Source of the DNA: Bradyrhizobium diazoefficiens
GTDB taxonomy: Bacteria > Pseudomonadota > Alphaproteobacteria > Rhizobiales > Xanthobacteraceae
Assembly (NCBI RefSeq): GCF_016616885.1
Contig: NZ_CP067102.1
Location: 2,942,501 to 3,006,500 of the forward strand
Direction: 5' to 3'
Length of the DNA: 64,000 nt
The position numbers were made by a program, and so were the translations under genes. A model generated the notes under the pieces. That model did no database searches and was not told the origin of the DNA. It was given only the letters and a program-made list of their open reading frames with translations. Shown in pieces: positions 26,463-35,240 of the stretch. How positions within the stretch are numbered: the first letter of the stretch is position 1; each line of letters starts with the position of its first letter.

Positions 26463-27713
26463 ATGAAGGCGATTATCGTCGGTGGCGGTATCGGTGGTCT
26501 CACCACGGCTTTGATGCTGCGGGCCCGTGGCATCGGGTGCGATATTTTCGAGCAGTCCGATACGATCCGCGAGCTCGGCGTCGGTATCAACACGCTGCCG
26601 CACGCAATGCGTGAGCTTGCCAGTCTTGGCCTGCTGCAAAAACTCGACGACGTCGCGATCCGTACCGACCAGCTCTACTACCTCAACCGTCATGGTCAGG
26701 AGGTCTGGCGCGAAGCCCGCGGCGTGGACGCCGGCCACGATGTGCCGCAATTCTCAATCCATCGCGGCCGCCTCCAGGGTGTCATTCATCGCGCTGTCGA
26801 GGAACGGCTCGGGGCGGAGGCGATCCACACCGGTTGCCGGCTTGGCGCGTTCACGCAGGACGAGGGCGGCGTCACGGCCTATTTCTTCGATCGCATCGGC
26901 TCGCATATTCACACCGCGCGTGGCGATATCCTGATCGGCGCGGACGGCATCCATTCGCGCGTGCGCGATACGCTGTTTCCGAACGAAGGGCCGCCGTGCT
27001 GGAACGGCCTGATGCTGTGGCGCGGTGCGCGCGACTGGCCGCTGTTCCTGACCGGCAAGTCGATGATCGTCGCCGGTGGCCTCAACGCGAAGGTGGTGGT
27101 CTATCCGATCGCGGAGGGATCGAGCCCTGCGAGCCGCCTCACCAACTGGGCGGTGCTCGTGAAGATCGGCGAGGGCAATGCGCCGCCGCCGCGGAAAGAG
27201 GATTGGTCGCGCCCGGGCCGGCGCGAAGAGCTGATGCCACATGTGGCGCGTTTCTCGGTGCCCTATATCGACGTCAAGAGCCTGATCTCGGCGACGCCCG
27301 AGTTTTATGAACATCCGATCTGCGACCGTGACCCCTTGCCCTATTGGTCGTCCGGACGTGTCACCCTGCTCGGCGACGCCGCGCATCCGATGTATCCGGT
27401 TGGCTCCAATGGCGCCTCGCAGGCGATCCTTGACGCGCGCTGCCTCGCCGACGCGCTGGTGCGCGCCGAGCATCCGCGTCAGGCCTTGATGGAATATGAG
27501 AAGAAGCGCCTGCCGATGACGGCGGATATTGTCCGCTCCAACCGACGCGGCGGGCCCGAGGGCGTCATCGACGCCGTCGAGCAGCTTGCGCCCGACGGGT
27601 TTGACAATGTCGACAACGTGCTGAGCTATTCCCAGCGCGAGGCGATCGTGCGCGGTTATGCGACCAAAGCCGGCTTCGCCGCGGTTCCGGGACTCGCGGC
27701 TGTGCGCGCTTGA
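26463..27713 (+). CDS. FAD-dependent monooxygenase (aromatic hydroxylase type)
   Basis: A 416-residue single-component flavoprotein. Seen: FAD site AIIVGGGIGGLTTALMLRARG, GVGINTLPHAMREL, DG motif LIGADGIHSRVRD and GD motif VTLLGDAAHPMYPVGSNGASQAI. It resembles PhzS-like and salicylate-type hydroxylases. It could hydroxylate an aromatic acid feeding the pathway or act on a side product. It lies 52 bases downstream of the monooxygenase/reductase on the same strand with no operator between, so co-transcription is likely. Confidence 0.85.
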   Translation: MKAIIVGGGIGGLTTALMLRARGIGCDIFEQSDTIRELGVGINTLPHAMRELASLGLLQKLDDVAIRTDQLYYLNRHGQEVWREARGVDAGHDVPQFSIHRGRLQGVIHRAVEERLGAEAIHTGCRLGAFTQDEGGVTAYFFDRIGSHIHTARGDILIGADGIHSRVRDTLFPNEGPPCWNGLMLWRGARDWPLFLTGKSMIVAGGLNAKVVVYPIAEGSSPASRLTNWAVLVKIGEGNAPPPRKEDWSRPGRREELMPHVARFSVPYIDVKSLISATPEFYEHPICDRDPLPYWSSGRVTLLGDAAHPMYPVGSNGASQAILDARCLADALVRAEHPRQALMEYEKKRLPMTADIVRSNRRGGPEGVIDAVEQLAPDGFDNVDNVLSYSQREAIVRGYATKAGFAAVPGLAAVRA

Positions 27714-27723
27714 TCTTGACCCG

Positions 27724-28182
27724 CTAGCCGGCGCCGGGAGGCGGCGGCAGGAAGTGGATGTTGAACTCGGCGGCCATCGCCACCACGTCCTCGGGCTTCT
27801 GTTCCTTCATGTTGTGAAGGCCCCAGAACAGGTCGAACAGCTTTTTGGTCGGCGAGACCCAGAACAGCACTTTTGCGGTCTGGTCCGACTTGTTGAAGAT
27901 GCCGTGCGGCACGCCCATGCCGAGCCGGATCAGGTCGCCGGGCGTCGCCTGCGCCTCCGAATTGCCGAGCATGAAATCGAGCTTGCCCTCCAGCATGTAG
28001 AGATATTCGTCCTGGTCGGGATGAATGTGCGGCGGCACGAACGTGCCCGGCGGCAGCGTGGCGTGCCAGGAGAAGCTGTTCTCGGTGTTGCTCTTTGGCA
28101 CATAGGTCTGGCCGAGGATGTTCCAGGAAATGCCCTGGATTCCTTCATTGGCCCGCGTGATGCCGGTGATTTCACTCTTCAT
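27724..28182 (-). CDS. cupin-domain protein
   Basis: A 152-residue single-cupin protein. The motif blocks are PPHIHPDQDEYLYMLEGKLDF (two His and a Glu, the usual metal ligands) and PGDLIRLGMGVPHGIFN (third His). Metal-binding residues are intact, so it may be an enzyme (dioxygenase or isomerase) or a small-molecule binder. It is translated leftward after the binding-protein gene with a 30-base gap. Its convergent end lies 10 bases from the FAD monooxygenase stop. Confidence 0.8.
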   Translation of the reverse strand: MKSEITGITRANEGIQGISWNILGQTYVPKSNTENSFSWHATLPPGTFVPPHIHPDQDEYLYMLEGKLDFMLGNSEAQATPGDLIRLGMGVPHGIFNKSDQTAKVLFWVSPTKKLFDLFWGLHNMKEQKPEDVVAMAAEFNIHFLPPPPGAG

Positions 28183-28212
28183 TGCAGTCCTCCCTAAACG
28201 CGACGCGCGGCC

Positions 28213-29385
28213 CTAGTTTGCCTTGCAATCCCTGGCATAGCGGTCGCCGTAGTTCTCAAATACCTTCTGGACGATCTCGGTTTGGAATTTGCCGTCCGGA
28301 CGTTTGGCGACCTTGGTCAGGTAAAAGTCCTGGATCGGATAGCCGTTGGTGTTGAACTTGAACGACCCGCGCAGCGACGTGAAGTCCGCCTTCTTCAGTG
28401 CAGCCGCCACGGCCTCCTTGTTGGAGAGGTCACCCTTCACACCCTTGACCGCACTGTCGATCAGCATCGCAGCGTCGTAGGCCTGGAAGGCGTAAGTACC
28501 GGGCACGCCGTTATAGGCGGCCTCATAGGCGGCAACGAACTTCTTGTTCTGGGGATTGTCGAGATTGGGCGCCCAGTTCGCGCCGCCGAACATGCCGACC
28601 GCCGCATCCTGCTGTGCCGGCAGGGTCGATTCATCCACCGTGAAAGCCGAGAGCACCGGAATGCTGTCGGCGAGACCGGCCTGCTTGTACTGCTTGACGA
28701 GGTTGACGCCGAGGCCACCAGGCATGAACGTGAACAGCGCATCGGGCTTCTGCGCCGAAATCTTGGAAAGCTCCGGCTGGAAGTCCAGCGTGTTCAACGG
28801 CATGTAGGATTCTTCGACGATCTCGCCCTTGTAGTCGAGCTTGAAGCCGGCGACCGAATCCTTACCGGCCTGATAGTTCGGCACCATCAGATACATCCGC
28901 TTGTAGCCACGATCCTGCGCCACCTTGCCGAGGATCTCGTGCACCTGATCGTTCTGATACGACGTCACATAGAAGAACGGGTTGCAGTCCTTGCCGGCAA
29001 AGGTCGACGGGCCGGCATTGGGGCTGATCAGAAAGGTCTTCGATTCCGTAACCGGCCGGTGGATCGCCTGGAGGATGTTGGAGAAGATCGGCCCGACAAC
29101 GAAGTCGACCTTGTCGCGCTCCAGAAGACCCTTGACCTTGGTCACGGCCGCGTCGGGCTTCAACTCGTCGTCGACAACGACGACTTCGACATCTCGGCCA
29201 CTCATCTTGCCGCCGAGATCCTTCACTGCGAGCGCGAAGCCATCGCGAACCTGCTGGCCGAGTGCGGCGCCGGGGCCCGACAGGGTCACAATCACACCCA
29301 GCTTGATCTTCTCCTGGGCGAGGGCAGGGCTCATCGCGGTGCCGAGCAGCAAGGCGGCGGCAGCCACAGTCATTTGCGTCTTCAT
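28213..29385 (-). CDS. ABC substrate-binding protein, branched-chain amino acid (LivK) type
   Basis: A 390-residue periplasmic protein with a clear Sec signal (MKTQMTVAAAALLLGTAMSPALAQ). The mature part is a type-I binding fold: IKLGVIVTLSGPGAALGQQVRDGF, VDFVVGPIFSNI, FYVTSYQNDQVHEILGKVA and GTYAFQAYDAAMLIDSA. No permease or ATPase of this type is adjacent, so it is an orphan that must use a transporter encoded elsewhere, a common pattern for aromatic-acid uptake in rhizobia. It diverges from the MarR gene, with two operator motifs between. Confidence 0.9.
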   Translation of the reverse strand: MKTQMTVAAAALLLGTAMSPALAQEKIKLGVIVTLSGPGAALGQQVRDGFALAVKDLGGKMSGRDVEVVVVDDELKPDAAVTKVKGLLERDKVDFVVGPIFSNILQAIHRPVTESKTFLISPNAGPSTFAGKDCNPFFYVTSYQNDQVHEILGKVAQDRGYKRMYLMVPNYQAGKDSVAGFKLDYKGEIVEESYMPLNTLDFQPELSKISAQKPDALFTFMPGGLGVNLVKQYKQAGLADSIPVLSAFTVDESTLPAQQDAAVGMFGGANWAPNLDNPQNKKFVAAYEAAYNGVPGTYAFQAYDAAMLIDSAVKGVKGDLSNKEAVAAALKKADFTSLRGSFKFNTNGYPIQDFYLTKVAKRPDGKFQTEIVQKVFENYGDRYARDCKAN

Positions 29386-29528
29386 GATCTGTCCCCATCA
29401 ACATCGGGCTTGTGCCGCAAGCCGCGCACCTTGATCCAAGCTTATGCCGATGACAGCACCCGCGGCAAGCCAAGCTCAAGGCGTCACTGTCTTGCGGGAA
29501 GCGGTGCATGCAAGCGGCGCGCCAATTA

Positions 29529-29542
29529 TTTGAAGCCTAAAG
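29529..29542. promoter_or_regulatory. MarR-type operator candidate, binding-protein side
   Basis: TTTGAAGCCTAAAG in the divergent interval between the binding-protein gene (start 29385) and the MarR gene (start 29624). It is one mismatch from the consensus core plus the G at the end. Confidence 0.6.
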
Positions 29543-29597
29543 AAACTGGCCTGCGATCGATTGTTGCAGCTTTGGGCTTGCGGCCGGCGTCGATTTA

Positions 29598-29611
29598 CTT
29601 GAAGCTCAAAA
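29598..29611. promoter_or_regulatory. MarR-type operator candidate over the MarR promoter
   Basis: CTTGAAGCTCAAAA, ending 12 bases before the GTG at 29624. This position would block the regulator's own expression, as expected for an autoregulated MarR repressor. Confidence 0.55.
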
Positions 29612-29623
29612 CGTTGGGAATCC

Positions 29624-30154
29624 GTGCCGGTGCCAATGCCGGCCGTGAGTGACTGCATCGAGATGCTCGATTCCGAGACCAAGGCCGTCGAAACGCCGGA
29701 GGACCATGCCGAAGAGCTTCGGCTGTGGTTGCGCCTGCTCACCTGCACGACCCTGATCGAGGGAGAAGTCCGCGGCCGGCTGCGGCAGCGCTTCGATGTC
29801 ACGCTGCCCCGTTTCGATCTGATGGCGCAGCTCGACAAGGCGCCCGACGGCATGACGCTGTCGGACGTCTCCAAACGAATGATGGTGTCGAACGGCAACG
29901 TCACTGGGCTCGTCGAGCGTCTGGTGGAATCCGGCCATCTCGACCGCCGCACCTCAGAGACCGATCGCCGCGTCCAGGTCATCCGCCTCACGAAACTCGG
30001 CCGCGCCGAGTTTCGCAGGATGGCTGCCGAACACGAAACCTGGATCGCCGATCTCTTCGCCGACCTCACGCCAAAGGATGTGCGCGAGCTGATGCGGTTG
30101 CTGGCCAAGACCAAGGCGTCGGCGCAGAAATCGGCAGCGCGTCGCCGGCCCTAG
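29624..30154 (+). CDS. MarR-family transcriptional regulator
   Basis: A 176-residue winged-helix protein. Seen: helix 1-2 dimer region (HAEELRLWLRLLTCTTLIEGEVRGRL), recognition helix area TLSDVSKRMMVSNGNVTGLVERLVESGHLDRR, wing TSETDRRVQVIRLT and C-terminal dimer helix. MarR proteins in CoA-dependent aromatic pathways usually repress and are released by an aryl-CoA. Starts are possible at GTG 29624, GTG 29630 or ATG 29636. Its own promoter carries a copy of the motif that recurs across this region, so it is the natural candidate to bind it. Confidence 0.9.
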   Translation: MPVPMPAVSDCIEMLDSETKAVETPEDHAEELRLWLRLLTCTTLIEGEVRGRLRQRFDVTLPRFDLMAQLDKAPDGMTLSDVSKRMMVSNGNVTGLVERLVESGHLDRRTSETDRRVQVIRLTKLGRAEFRRMAAEHETWIADLFADLTPKDVRELMRLLAKTKASAQKSAARRRP

Positions 30155-30236
30155 GCGCGGCCCGACGCGCCCTTCTCATTCCCGTTGCCGCGCGAAAATG
30201 CATGGGATGCCCAAAATCCGCTATTGCGCCGAATTG

Positions 30237-30250
30237 TTTTAAGCCTAAAA
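30237..30250. promoter_or_regulatory. MarR-type operator candidate before the aminobenzoate-CoA ligase
   Basis: TTTTAAGCCTAAAA, the best copy: an AT-flanked near-palindrome 52 bases before the ligase start, in an otherwise GC-rich interval. It is the exact reverse complement of the core at 24010-24023. Confidence 0.7.
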
Positions 30251-30302
30251 TGTTTCCTGAGTTAATGCTGCCGGGTGCTTTCCATGCGCAAAGGAGCGTG
30301 CG

Positions 30303-31994
30303 ATGGCCAACGCCGCCAAGGTTCAAGTCTCGGGCTCGCATGACGGCAATGCCGCGTCGGCCCATGTCGATACTTTCGCGCGGCAGCATCTGCCGCCGCC
30401 TGAGCTCTGGCCGGATTTCATCTTCACGCGGCCGGAGCTACGCTACCCGCCGCGATTGAACTGCGTCAGCTATTTCCTCGACCGCTGGGTCGAGCAAGGG
30501 CACGGCGATGCGCCTTGTGTCATCAGTCCCGCCGTCAGCTACACCTATCGCGAGCTGCAAGCGTTGGTGAACCGCATCGCCAATGTGCTGGTCGGCAAGC
30601 TTGGTCTTGTCACAGGCGGGCGCGTGCTGCTGCGCTCCGCCAACAGCCCGATGATGGTCGCGACCTATCTTGCGGTGATCAAAGCCGGCGGCATTTGCGT
30701 GGCGACCATGCCGCTGCTGCGCGCCAAGGAGCTATCCTATCCGATTCAGAAGGCGGAAATCACGCTCGCGCTCTGCGACGGAAAACTCTCCGATGAGATG
30801 GATAAGGCGAAGCTGGCTGCGCCCGGTTTCAAGCACGTGGTCTATTGGGGCAATGGCGCGGCCGACTCGCTCGAGGCGCTGATCGCGGATGCGAGTCCCG
30901 AGTTCAGGGCGGTCGACACCGCCTCTGACGACGTCTGCCTGATCGCCTTCACGTCGGGCACGACCGGCGATCCCAAGGGCACCATGCATTTCCACCGGGA
31001 CATGCTGGCGGTGTGCGACGGTTACGCGCGCAACATCTTGCGGGCCGAACAGAAAGACCGTTTTGTCGGCTCGGCGCCGCTGGCCTTTACGTTCGGCTTC
31101 GGCGGCGTGCTGTTCCCAATGCACATCGGCGCGTCCTTCGTCGTTCTTGAGAAGACGACGCCGGACGACATGCTGTCGGCGATCGAGCAGTACGAGACCA
31201 CGGTCTGCTTCACCGCGCCGACCGCGTATCGCGCCATGATCGGCAAGCTTCCGGGCCGCGACATCTCCTCGCTGCGGAAGTGCGTGTCCGCGGGCGAGAC
31301 ATTGCCCAAGCCCACATTCGATGCATGGCTGAACGCCACCGGCATCAAATTGATGGACGGGATTGGCTCGACTGAGCTGCTGCACATCTTCATCAGCGCG
31401 ACCGAGGACGAAATTCGTCCCGGCGCGACCGGCAAGCCGGTGCCCGGCTATGAGGCGAAGATCGTCGATGATGACGGCAACGATCTGCCGCCGGGCACGA
31501 TGGGGAAGCTCGCGGTGCGCGGGCCGACCGGGTGTCGCTATCTCGCCGACGAGCGGCAGCGGAAATACGTCCAGAACGGCTGGAACATCACCGGCGATAC
31601 CTATCTGATGGATAGCGACGGCTATTTCTGGTATCAGTCGCGCTCCGACGACATGATCGTGTCATCCGGGTACAATATCGCGGGCACGGATGTCGAAGCA
31701 GCGCTGCTCACGCATCCGTCGGTTGCCGAGTGTGGCGTCGTCGGTGCGCCGGACGAGGCGCGCGGGATGATTGTGAAGGCCTATGTCATTGCCGCGCCCG
31801 GCGTGACGCCGGATGCGAAGCTCGCAGCCGAGTTGCAGGAGCATGTCAAACGCGAGATCGCGCCGTATAAATATCCGCGCGCGATCGAGTTCGTGACGCA
31901 ACTGCCGAAGACCGAGACCGGCAAATTGAAACGCTTCGCCTTGCGGCAATTGGCGCAGGCGGCGGCGACGTCTTCGGGCGTCGCGGCAGAATGA
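30303..31994 (+). CDS. 2-aminobenzoate-CoA ligase (benzoate-CoA ligase family)
   Basis: A 563-residue adenylate-forming enzyme. Seen: P-loop FTSGTTGDPKGTMHFHRD, the aryl pocket FTFGFGGVLFP, DGIGSTELLHIFIS, the hinge SRSDDMIVSSGYNIAGTDVE and the catalytic Lys in KTETGKLKRFALRQ. The N-terminal leader and DGIGSTELLHIF are typical of benzoate- and 2-aminobenzoate-CoA ligases. It would make 2-aminobenzoyl-CoA, the substrate of the enzyme at 24059. Substrate choice is inferred from that pairing; benzoate or another aryl acid cannot be ruled out. Confidence 0.8.
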   Translation: MANAAKVQVSGSHDGNAASAHVDTFARQHLPPPELWPDFIFTRPELRYPPRLNCVSYFLDRWVEQGHGDAPCVISPAVSYTYRELQALVNRIANVLVGKLGLVTGGRVLLRSANSPMMVATYLAVIKAGGICVATMPLLRAKELSYPIQKAEITLALCDGKLSDEMDKAKLAAPGFKHVVYWGNGAADSLEALIADASPEFRAVDTASDDVCLIAFTSGTTGDPKGTMHFHRDMLAVCDGYARNILRAEQKDRFVGSAPLAFTFGFGGVLFPMHIGASFVVLEKTTPDDMLSAIEQYETTVCFTAPTAYRAMIGKLPGRDISSLRKCVSAGETLPKPTFDAWLNATGIKLMDGIGSTELLHIFISATEDEIRPGATGKPVPGYEAKIVDDDGNDLPPGTMGKLAVRGPTGCRYLADERQRKYVQNGWNITGDTYLMDSDGYFWYQSRSDDMIVSSGYNIAGTDVEAALLTHPSVAECGVVGAPDEARGMIVKAYVIAAPGVTPDAKLAAELQEHVKREIAPYKYPRAIEFVTQLPKTETGKLKRFALRQLAQAAATSSGVAAE

Positions 31995-32009
31995 GATGAG
32001 GATCAAGAA

Positions 32010-32474
32010 TTGTCCGTGACGACGCCGAAAGGCCCACAGCTCGCGGTGCTGCCAAGTGCAGCCGAGGATGACGCCAGCCCGAGGGTGGAGGTGCTCCAAC
32101 CATCCGGCTGGCCAGTGCCGAAGGGCTATGCCAATGGCATGGCCGCCGAAGGGCGCATCGTCGTGACCGGCGGCGTGATCGGCTGGGATGCCGAGGAGCG
32201 TCTCGCGGACGGTTTTGTCGCGCAGGTGCGCCAGACCCTGAGCAACATCGCGGAAATCCTTGCCGAGGCCGGCGCGCGGCCCGAGCACCTGGTGCGCCTA
32301 ACCTGGTACGTCGTCGACATGGAGGAGTACCTGACGAACCTGAAGGAGCTCGGCAAGACCTACCGTACCGTCTTCGGTGCGCACTATCCCGCGATGGCGC
32401 TGGTCCAGGTCGTACGCCTTGTGGAGAAAGCGGCGCGCGTTGAGATCGAAGCCACCGCCGTTATTCCTCGTTGA
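32010..32474 (+). CDS. RidA/YjgF family enamine/imine deaminase-like protein
   Basis: A 154-residue RidA-family protein. Seen: GYANGMAAEGRIVVTGGVIGWD, QVRQTLSNIAEILAEAGARPEHLVRLTWYVVDMEEY and the C-terminal YPAMALVQVVRLVEKAARVEIEATAVI. The usual RidA Arg that binds the carboxylate (in the position before xxAxPARxxV) is here replaced by VQVVRLVE..., so the active site differs from canonical RidA. Start TTG 32010 or GTG 32016, 15 bases after the ligase stop. RidA proteins hydrolyse enamines; the monooxygenase/reductase product in this pathway is an enamine, so a catabolic role is plausible. Confidence 0.8.
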   Translation: MSVTTPKGPQLAVLPSAAEDDASPRVEVLQPSGWPVPKGYANGMAAEGRIVVTGGVIGWDAEERLADGFVAQVRQTLSNIAEILAEAGARPEHLVRLTWYVVDMEEYLTNLKELGKTYRTVFGAHYPAMALVQVVRLVEKAARVEIEATAVIPR

Positions 32475-32581
32475 ACGACGCTCAGCTTGCCTTGGCAAGA
32501 TCGTCGCGCCCCGCGATCCGCTGCAGATCGGCATTGGAGGCGGCTTCGGCCGTCCGAGGCGCCGGGAGACTTCGTCCACGC

Positions 32582-33556
32582 CTAGTCCTCGGGCTCCGCA
32601 TTCGGTGCGAGATCTGAAGGATGAAACGGCTTGGCCTTGTCCAGCTTGCGATAGGCCGTTGAAGCCGTTCGCAGCAGTCTCTTTTCCCGCTTGCGGTCGA
32701 GAAAGCGAATGCCGGCCTCGGGGACGGCCTCGTTCAGTGACGCGGCCAGCGTTTGACCGCGCGCATCGTCATTCAACTGTCCGAGCGACTTTTGCGCCCT
32801 GCGCAATTGCTTGAGGATCGACTTCTGCTTCGTCAGCGACTTGTCGGCAAACAAATCCTGCAGCGACTCGATCGAATAGGTCAGTCGCTTGTTGAGAATC
32901 CGCAGCTTGTGCCGTTTCTCGACGTCGAGCTTGCGCAGCGTCTTGGCCTTCCTGAGCAGCGTCTTCTCCCATTCGGACAGTTGCGCTGTCGCGTGGTCGG
33001 CGAGCGGGCAGCGGCGCAGCCGGATGGCCTCCTTGCTGCGCCTGGTCGACCAGGGGCCACTCTCGATCCAGCTCGAGGTCTGTTCGACCAGGCGGCGATA
33101 TCGCGCCGATTGCAGCGCGCGCGCCAGCAGGCGATGGCTCTCGGCGCGTTTGTCGTCCCAGTGCTGGAGCTCGGCGATCCCGGCGAACTCGTCGCCGGTC
33201 TCGGCCACCACGCGCGCGATCGCCACATCGAGGTCCCGCACCATGCCGAGCTGGCTGTTCAGCCATTTCAATTCGGCCCAGACTTTGGGGCGCAGCGCAT
33301 CTTCGACCATGAGCGAAAAAAAGCGGATCGCTGTCCGCAGATGGGTCAGCGCGATTCGGATCTGATGCAGCGCCTCCGGATCGCCACCACAGGTCCCGTC
33401 ATGCTGGGCGAGGACGGCGGCGAGGTGACGGCGGGCGATGATCCGAAAGGCGGTGTCGCAGGCCATGCCGGGGCTGAGGCGCCCGGGCAATGTATTGCGG
33501 TTCGCCGCCGGCCTTGTGCGGGCGGTCGCTGTCGAACTCGTGGTGGGTCGCGCCAT
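32582..33556 (-). CDS. CHAD-domain protein
   Basis: A 324-residue protein made of the helical CHAD domain. Seen: conserved His and Arg in EALHQIRIALTHLRTAIRFF, LKWLNSQLGMVRDLDVAIAR, and KLRILNKRLTYSIESLQDLF, the two basic faces that bind polyphosphate in this family. No CYTH domain is attached. The ATG at 33556 is preferred to TTG 33571. It lies 25 bases after the kinase gene and is probably co-transcribed with it. A role in polyphosphate handling during stress is a family-level inference. Confidence 0.85.
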   Translation of the reverse strand: MARPTTSSTATARTRPAANRNTLPGRLSPGMACDTAFRIIARRHLAAVLAQHDGTCGGDPEALHQIRIALTHLRTAIRFFSLMVEDALRPKVWAELKWLNSQLGMVRDLDVAIARVVAETGDEFAGIAELQHWDDKRAESHRLLARALQSARYRRLVEQTSSWIESGPWSTRRSKEAIRLRRCPLADHATAQLSEWEKTLLRKAKTLRKLDVEKRHKLRILNKRLTYSIESLQDLFADKSLTKQKSILKQLRRAQKSLGQLNDDARGQTLAASLNEAVPEAGIRFLDRKREKRLLRTASTAYRKLDKAKPFHPSDLAPNAEPED

Positions 33557-33581
33557 CCTAGCCCACGCCAATCAGATTGCC

Positions 33582-35105
33582 TTACCTGCCCTCAGCGATC
33601 GCGTCCCGGCCGCTCTGGAGCGTCTGCGCTGGTGTCCCGGATGCATCGATGGTCGTCCAACCCATATGGCCGATATTATAGTGCTCTTGCAACGCGGCAA
33701 CCTCTTGCGTGGCATCGGATGCGTCGCCGCTGCGGCCGCCGATTCGGGCCTGCCGGGTCGCCAGATCCGCCACCAGGAAGAGGCCGCTGAGAGGCACGTT
33801 ACAATCCCGGGCAAGCGTGGCGAAGGCGTCCCGCTCGACATCTCGGGCGAACACGCCGTCGACGATCGCCGAATGGCCCTGGGCCAGCACACGCCGGGCG
33901 CGCTCGGCCAATGCCTTGTAAACGCGGGCCGCAGGCTCGGGCGTGTATGCGGATGGCGGCAGCCGGTCCGTGTCGGCGACACCGAACATCTGCTTGCGAA
34001 TGATGTCGCTGCGCAACACGACGGCGCCGGGCTGCGGAGCGACGGTCGGCGCGAGTATGCGTGCCAAAACCGTCTTCCCGGTGCCGGACAGTCCGCCCAC
34101 CGCGATGAGGCGGGGAGCGGGAGGCTGAATCAACGCCCGGGCAAGGTCAAAATAGCGGTGCGCCTGGTCGAGAATGCCGGCATCATCGGAATGTGGCGGC
34201 TTCAGCCGTGCGAGCGCGACCTGTGCGCGGATCGCTGCGCGAATCGACATGAACAGCGGCAGCGCGCCGAGCGCGTCGAGGTTTTCCAGCGGCGTCGCGG
34301 CAAGATACTGGTTCAGGACGGTGTTGGCCGCCAGCGGCTGAGCGTGGCGCAGCAGATCCATCAGGGTGAAAGCGAGGTCGTAGAAAACGTCGACAGTCGC
34401 CATCTGCGCGTCGAACTCGATGGCGTCGAATAGCACGGGCTGCTGCTCGATCAGCACGATATTTGCAAGATGCAGATCGCCGTGACAGCGGCGCACGAAG
34501 CCTCGGCGGCCGCGTTCTTCAAGCAAGTTGCGGGTGCGCAGCGACGCCTCGTGCGAGGCCTGCGCAAGCTGCTCGATCTCCGCGGCCGGCACATGATTGC
34601 CGTTCCGCAGGCCAGAGCTGTTGCCGTCGATCAGGGCGGGGATGGAGGAAATCCAGGCCTCACCGTCGGCGGGCGTCGCCGCCGCATGCGAAGCCGCGAT
34701 CGCGTCGGCGATGGCCGACGCAAAGTCCGCATCGAACTGTCCGGCCTTCGCCAGATGATCCAGCGTCCGGCTCTCGTCGAAACGTGACATGTCGACGGCA
34801 TATTCGATCGGCCGACCGCGGCCGTCGATTGTCACCGATCCGTCCGGCTCTTCCGTGATGGCAACGATGCGATGATAGATCTGGGGCGCATGCGGCCGGT
34901 TGATCCGGAGCTCCTCCTCGCAGGACGCCTTGCGCTTATCGAGTGTAGAATAATCGAGAAAGGGATACTTGACCGCCCGCTTGATCTTCAGCGCGCGCGT
35001 CCCGTCGAGGAAGACCGAAGCCGCGTGCGTATCGATCCGCTTCACGCCGGGATGTGCGGTCAGTGCCGCGAAGATCCGTTCCTGGGTCGCAGAATTGTCT
35101 GTCAT
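33582..35105 (-). CDS. bifunctional phosphotransferase-like/P-loop kinase
   Basis: A 507-residue two-domain protein. Residues 1-320 resemble an aminoglycoside phosphotransferase-type kinase with the Brenner motif CHGDLHLAN (about 207-215) and a following FDAIEFD metal site. Residues 330-507 are a P-loop kinase with Walker A GLSGTGKT (about 338-345) and a VLRSDIIRKQMFG substrate loop like zeta toxin or gluconate kinases. The same architecture is found in Mycobacterium tuberculosis Rv2004c, a hypoxia-induced gene. Substrates are unknown. An FNR/FixK box lies 85 bases upstream. Confidence 0.8.
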   Translation of the reverse strand: MTDNSATQERIFAALTAHPGVKRIDTHAASVFLDGTRALKIKRAVKYPFLDYSTLDKRKASCEEELRINRPHAPQIYHRIVAITEEPDGSVTIDGRGRPIEYAVDMSRFDESRTLDHLAKAGQFDADFASAIADAIAASHAAATPADGEAWISSIPALIDGNSSGLRNGNHVPAAEIEQLAQASHEASLRTRNLLEERGRRGFVRRCHGDLHLANIVLIEQQPVLFDAIEFDAQMATVDVFYDLAFTLMDLLRHAQPLAANTVLNQYLAATPLENLDALGALPLFMSIRAAIRAQVALARLKPPHSDDAGILDQAHRYFDLARALIQPPAPRLIAVGGLSGTGKTVLARILAPTVAPQPGAVVLRSDIIRKQMFGVADTDRLPPSAYTPEPAARVYKALAERARRVLAQGHSAIVDGVFARDVERDAFATLARDCNVPLSGLFLVADLATRQARIGGRSGDASDATQEVAALQEHYNIGHMGWTTIDASGTPAQTLQSGRDAIAEGR

Positions 35106-35189
35106 CCCTGCCGGCCTGTTGCAGATGAGGGCGCCAAGCGGTCCGGCCGCAAACCAGGGTAACCCTTAAGCCGGGACCGGGGCCAGTCC

Positions 35190-35203
35190 TTGACTTCCGT
35201 CAA
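35190..35203. promoter_or_regulatory. FNR/FixK box, kinase side of divergent promoter
   Basis: TTGACTTCCGTCAA, a perfect TTGA-N6-TCAA palindrome. Reading leftward, a TTAAGG -10-like element lies 20 bases beyond it, which fits an activator site for the kinase-CHAD operon. Confidence 0.7.
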
Positions 35204-35240
35204 AGGCTGTCGTCGGCTGGTGACGCGGAGATTTCCCGGC

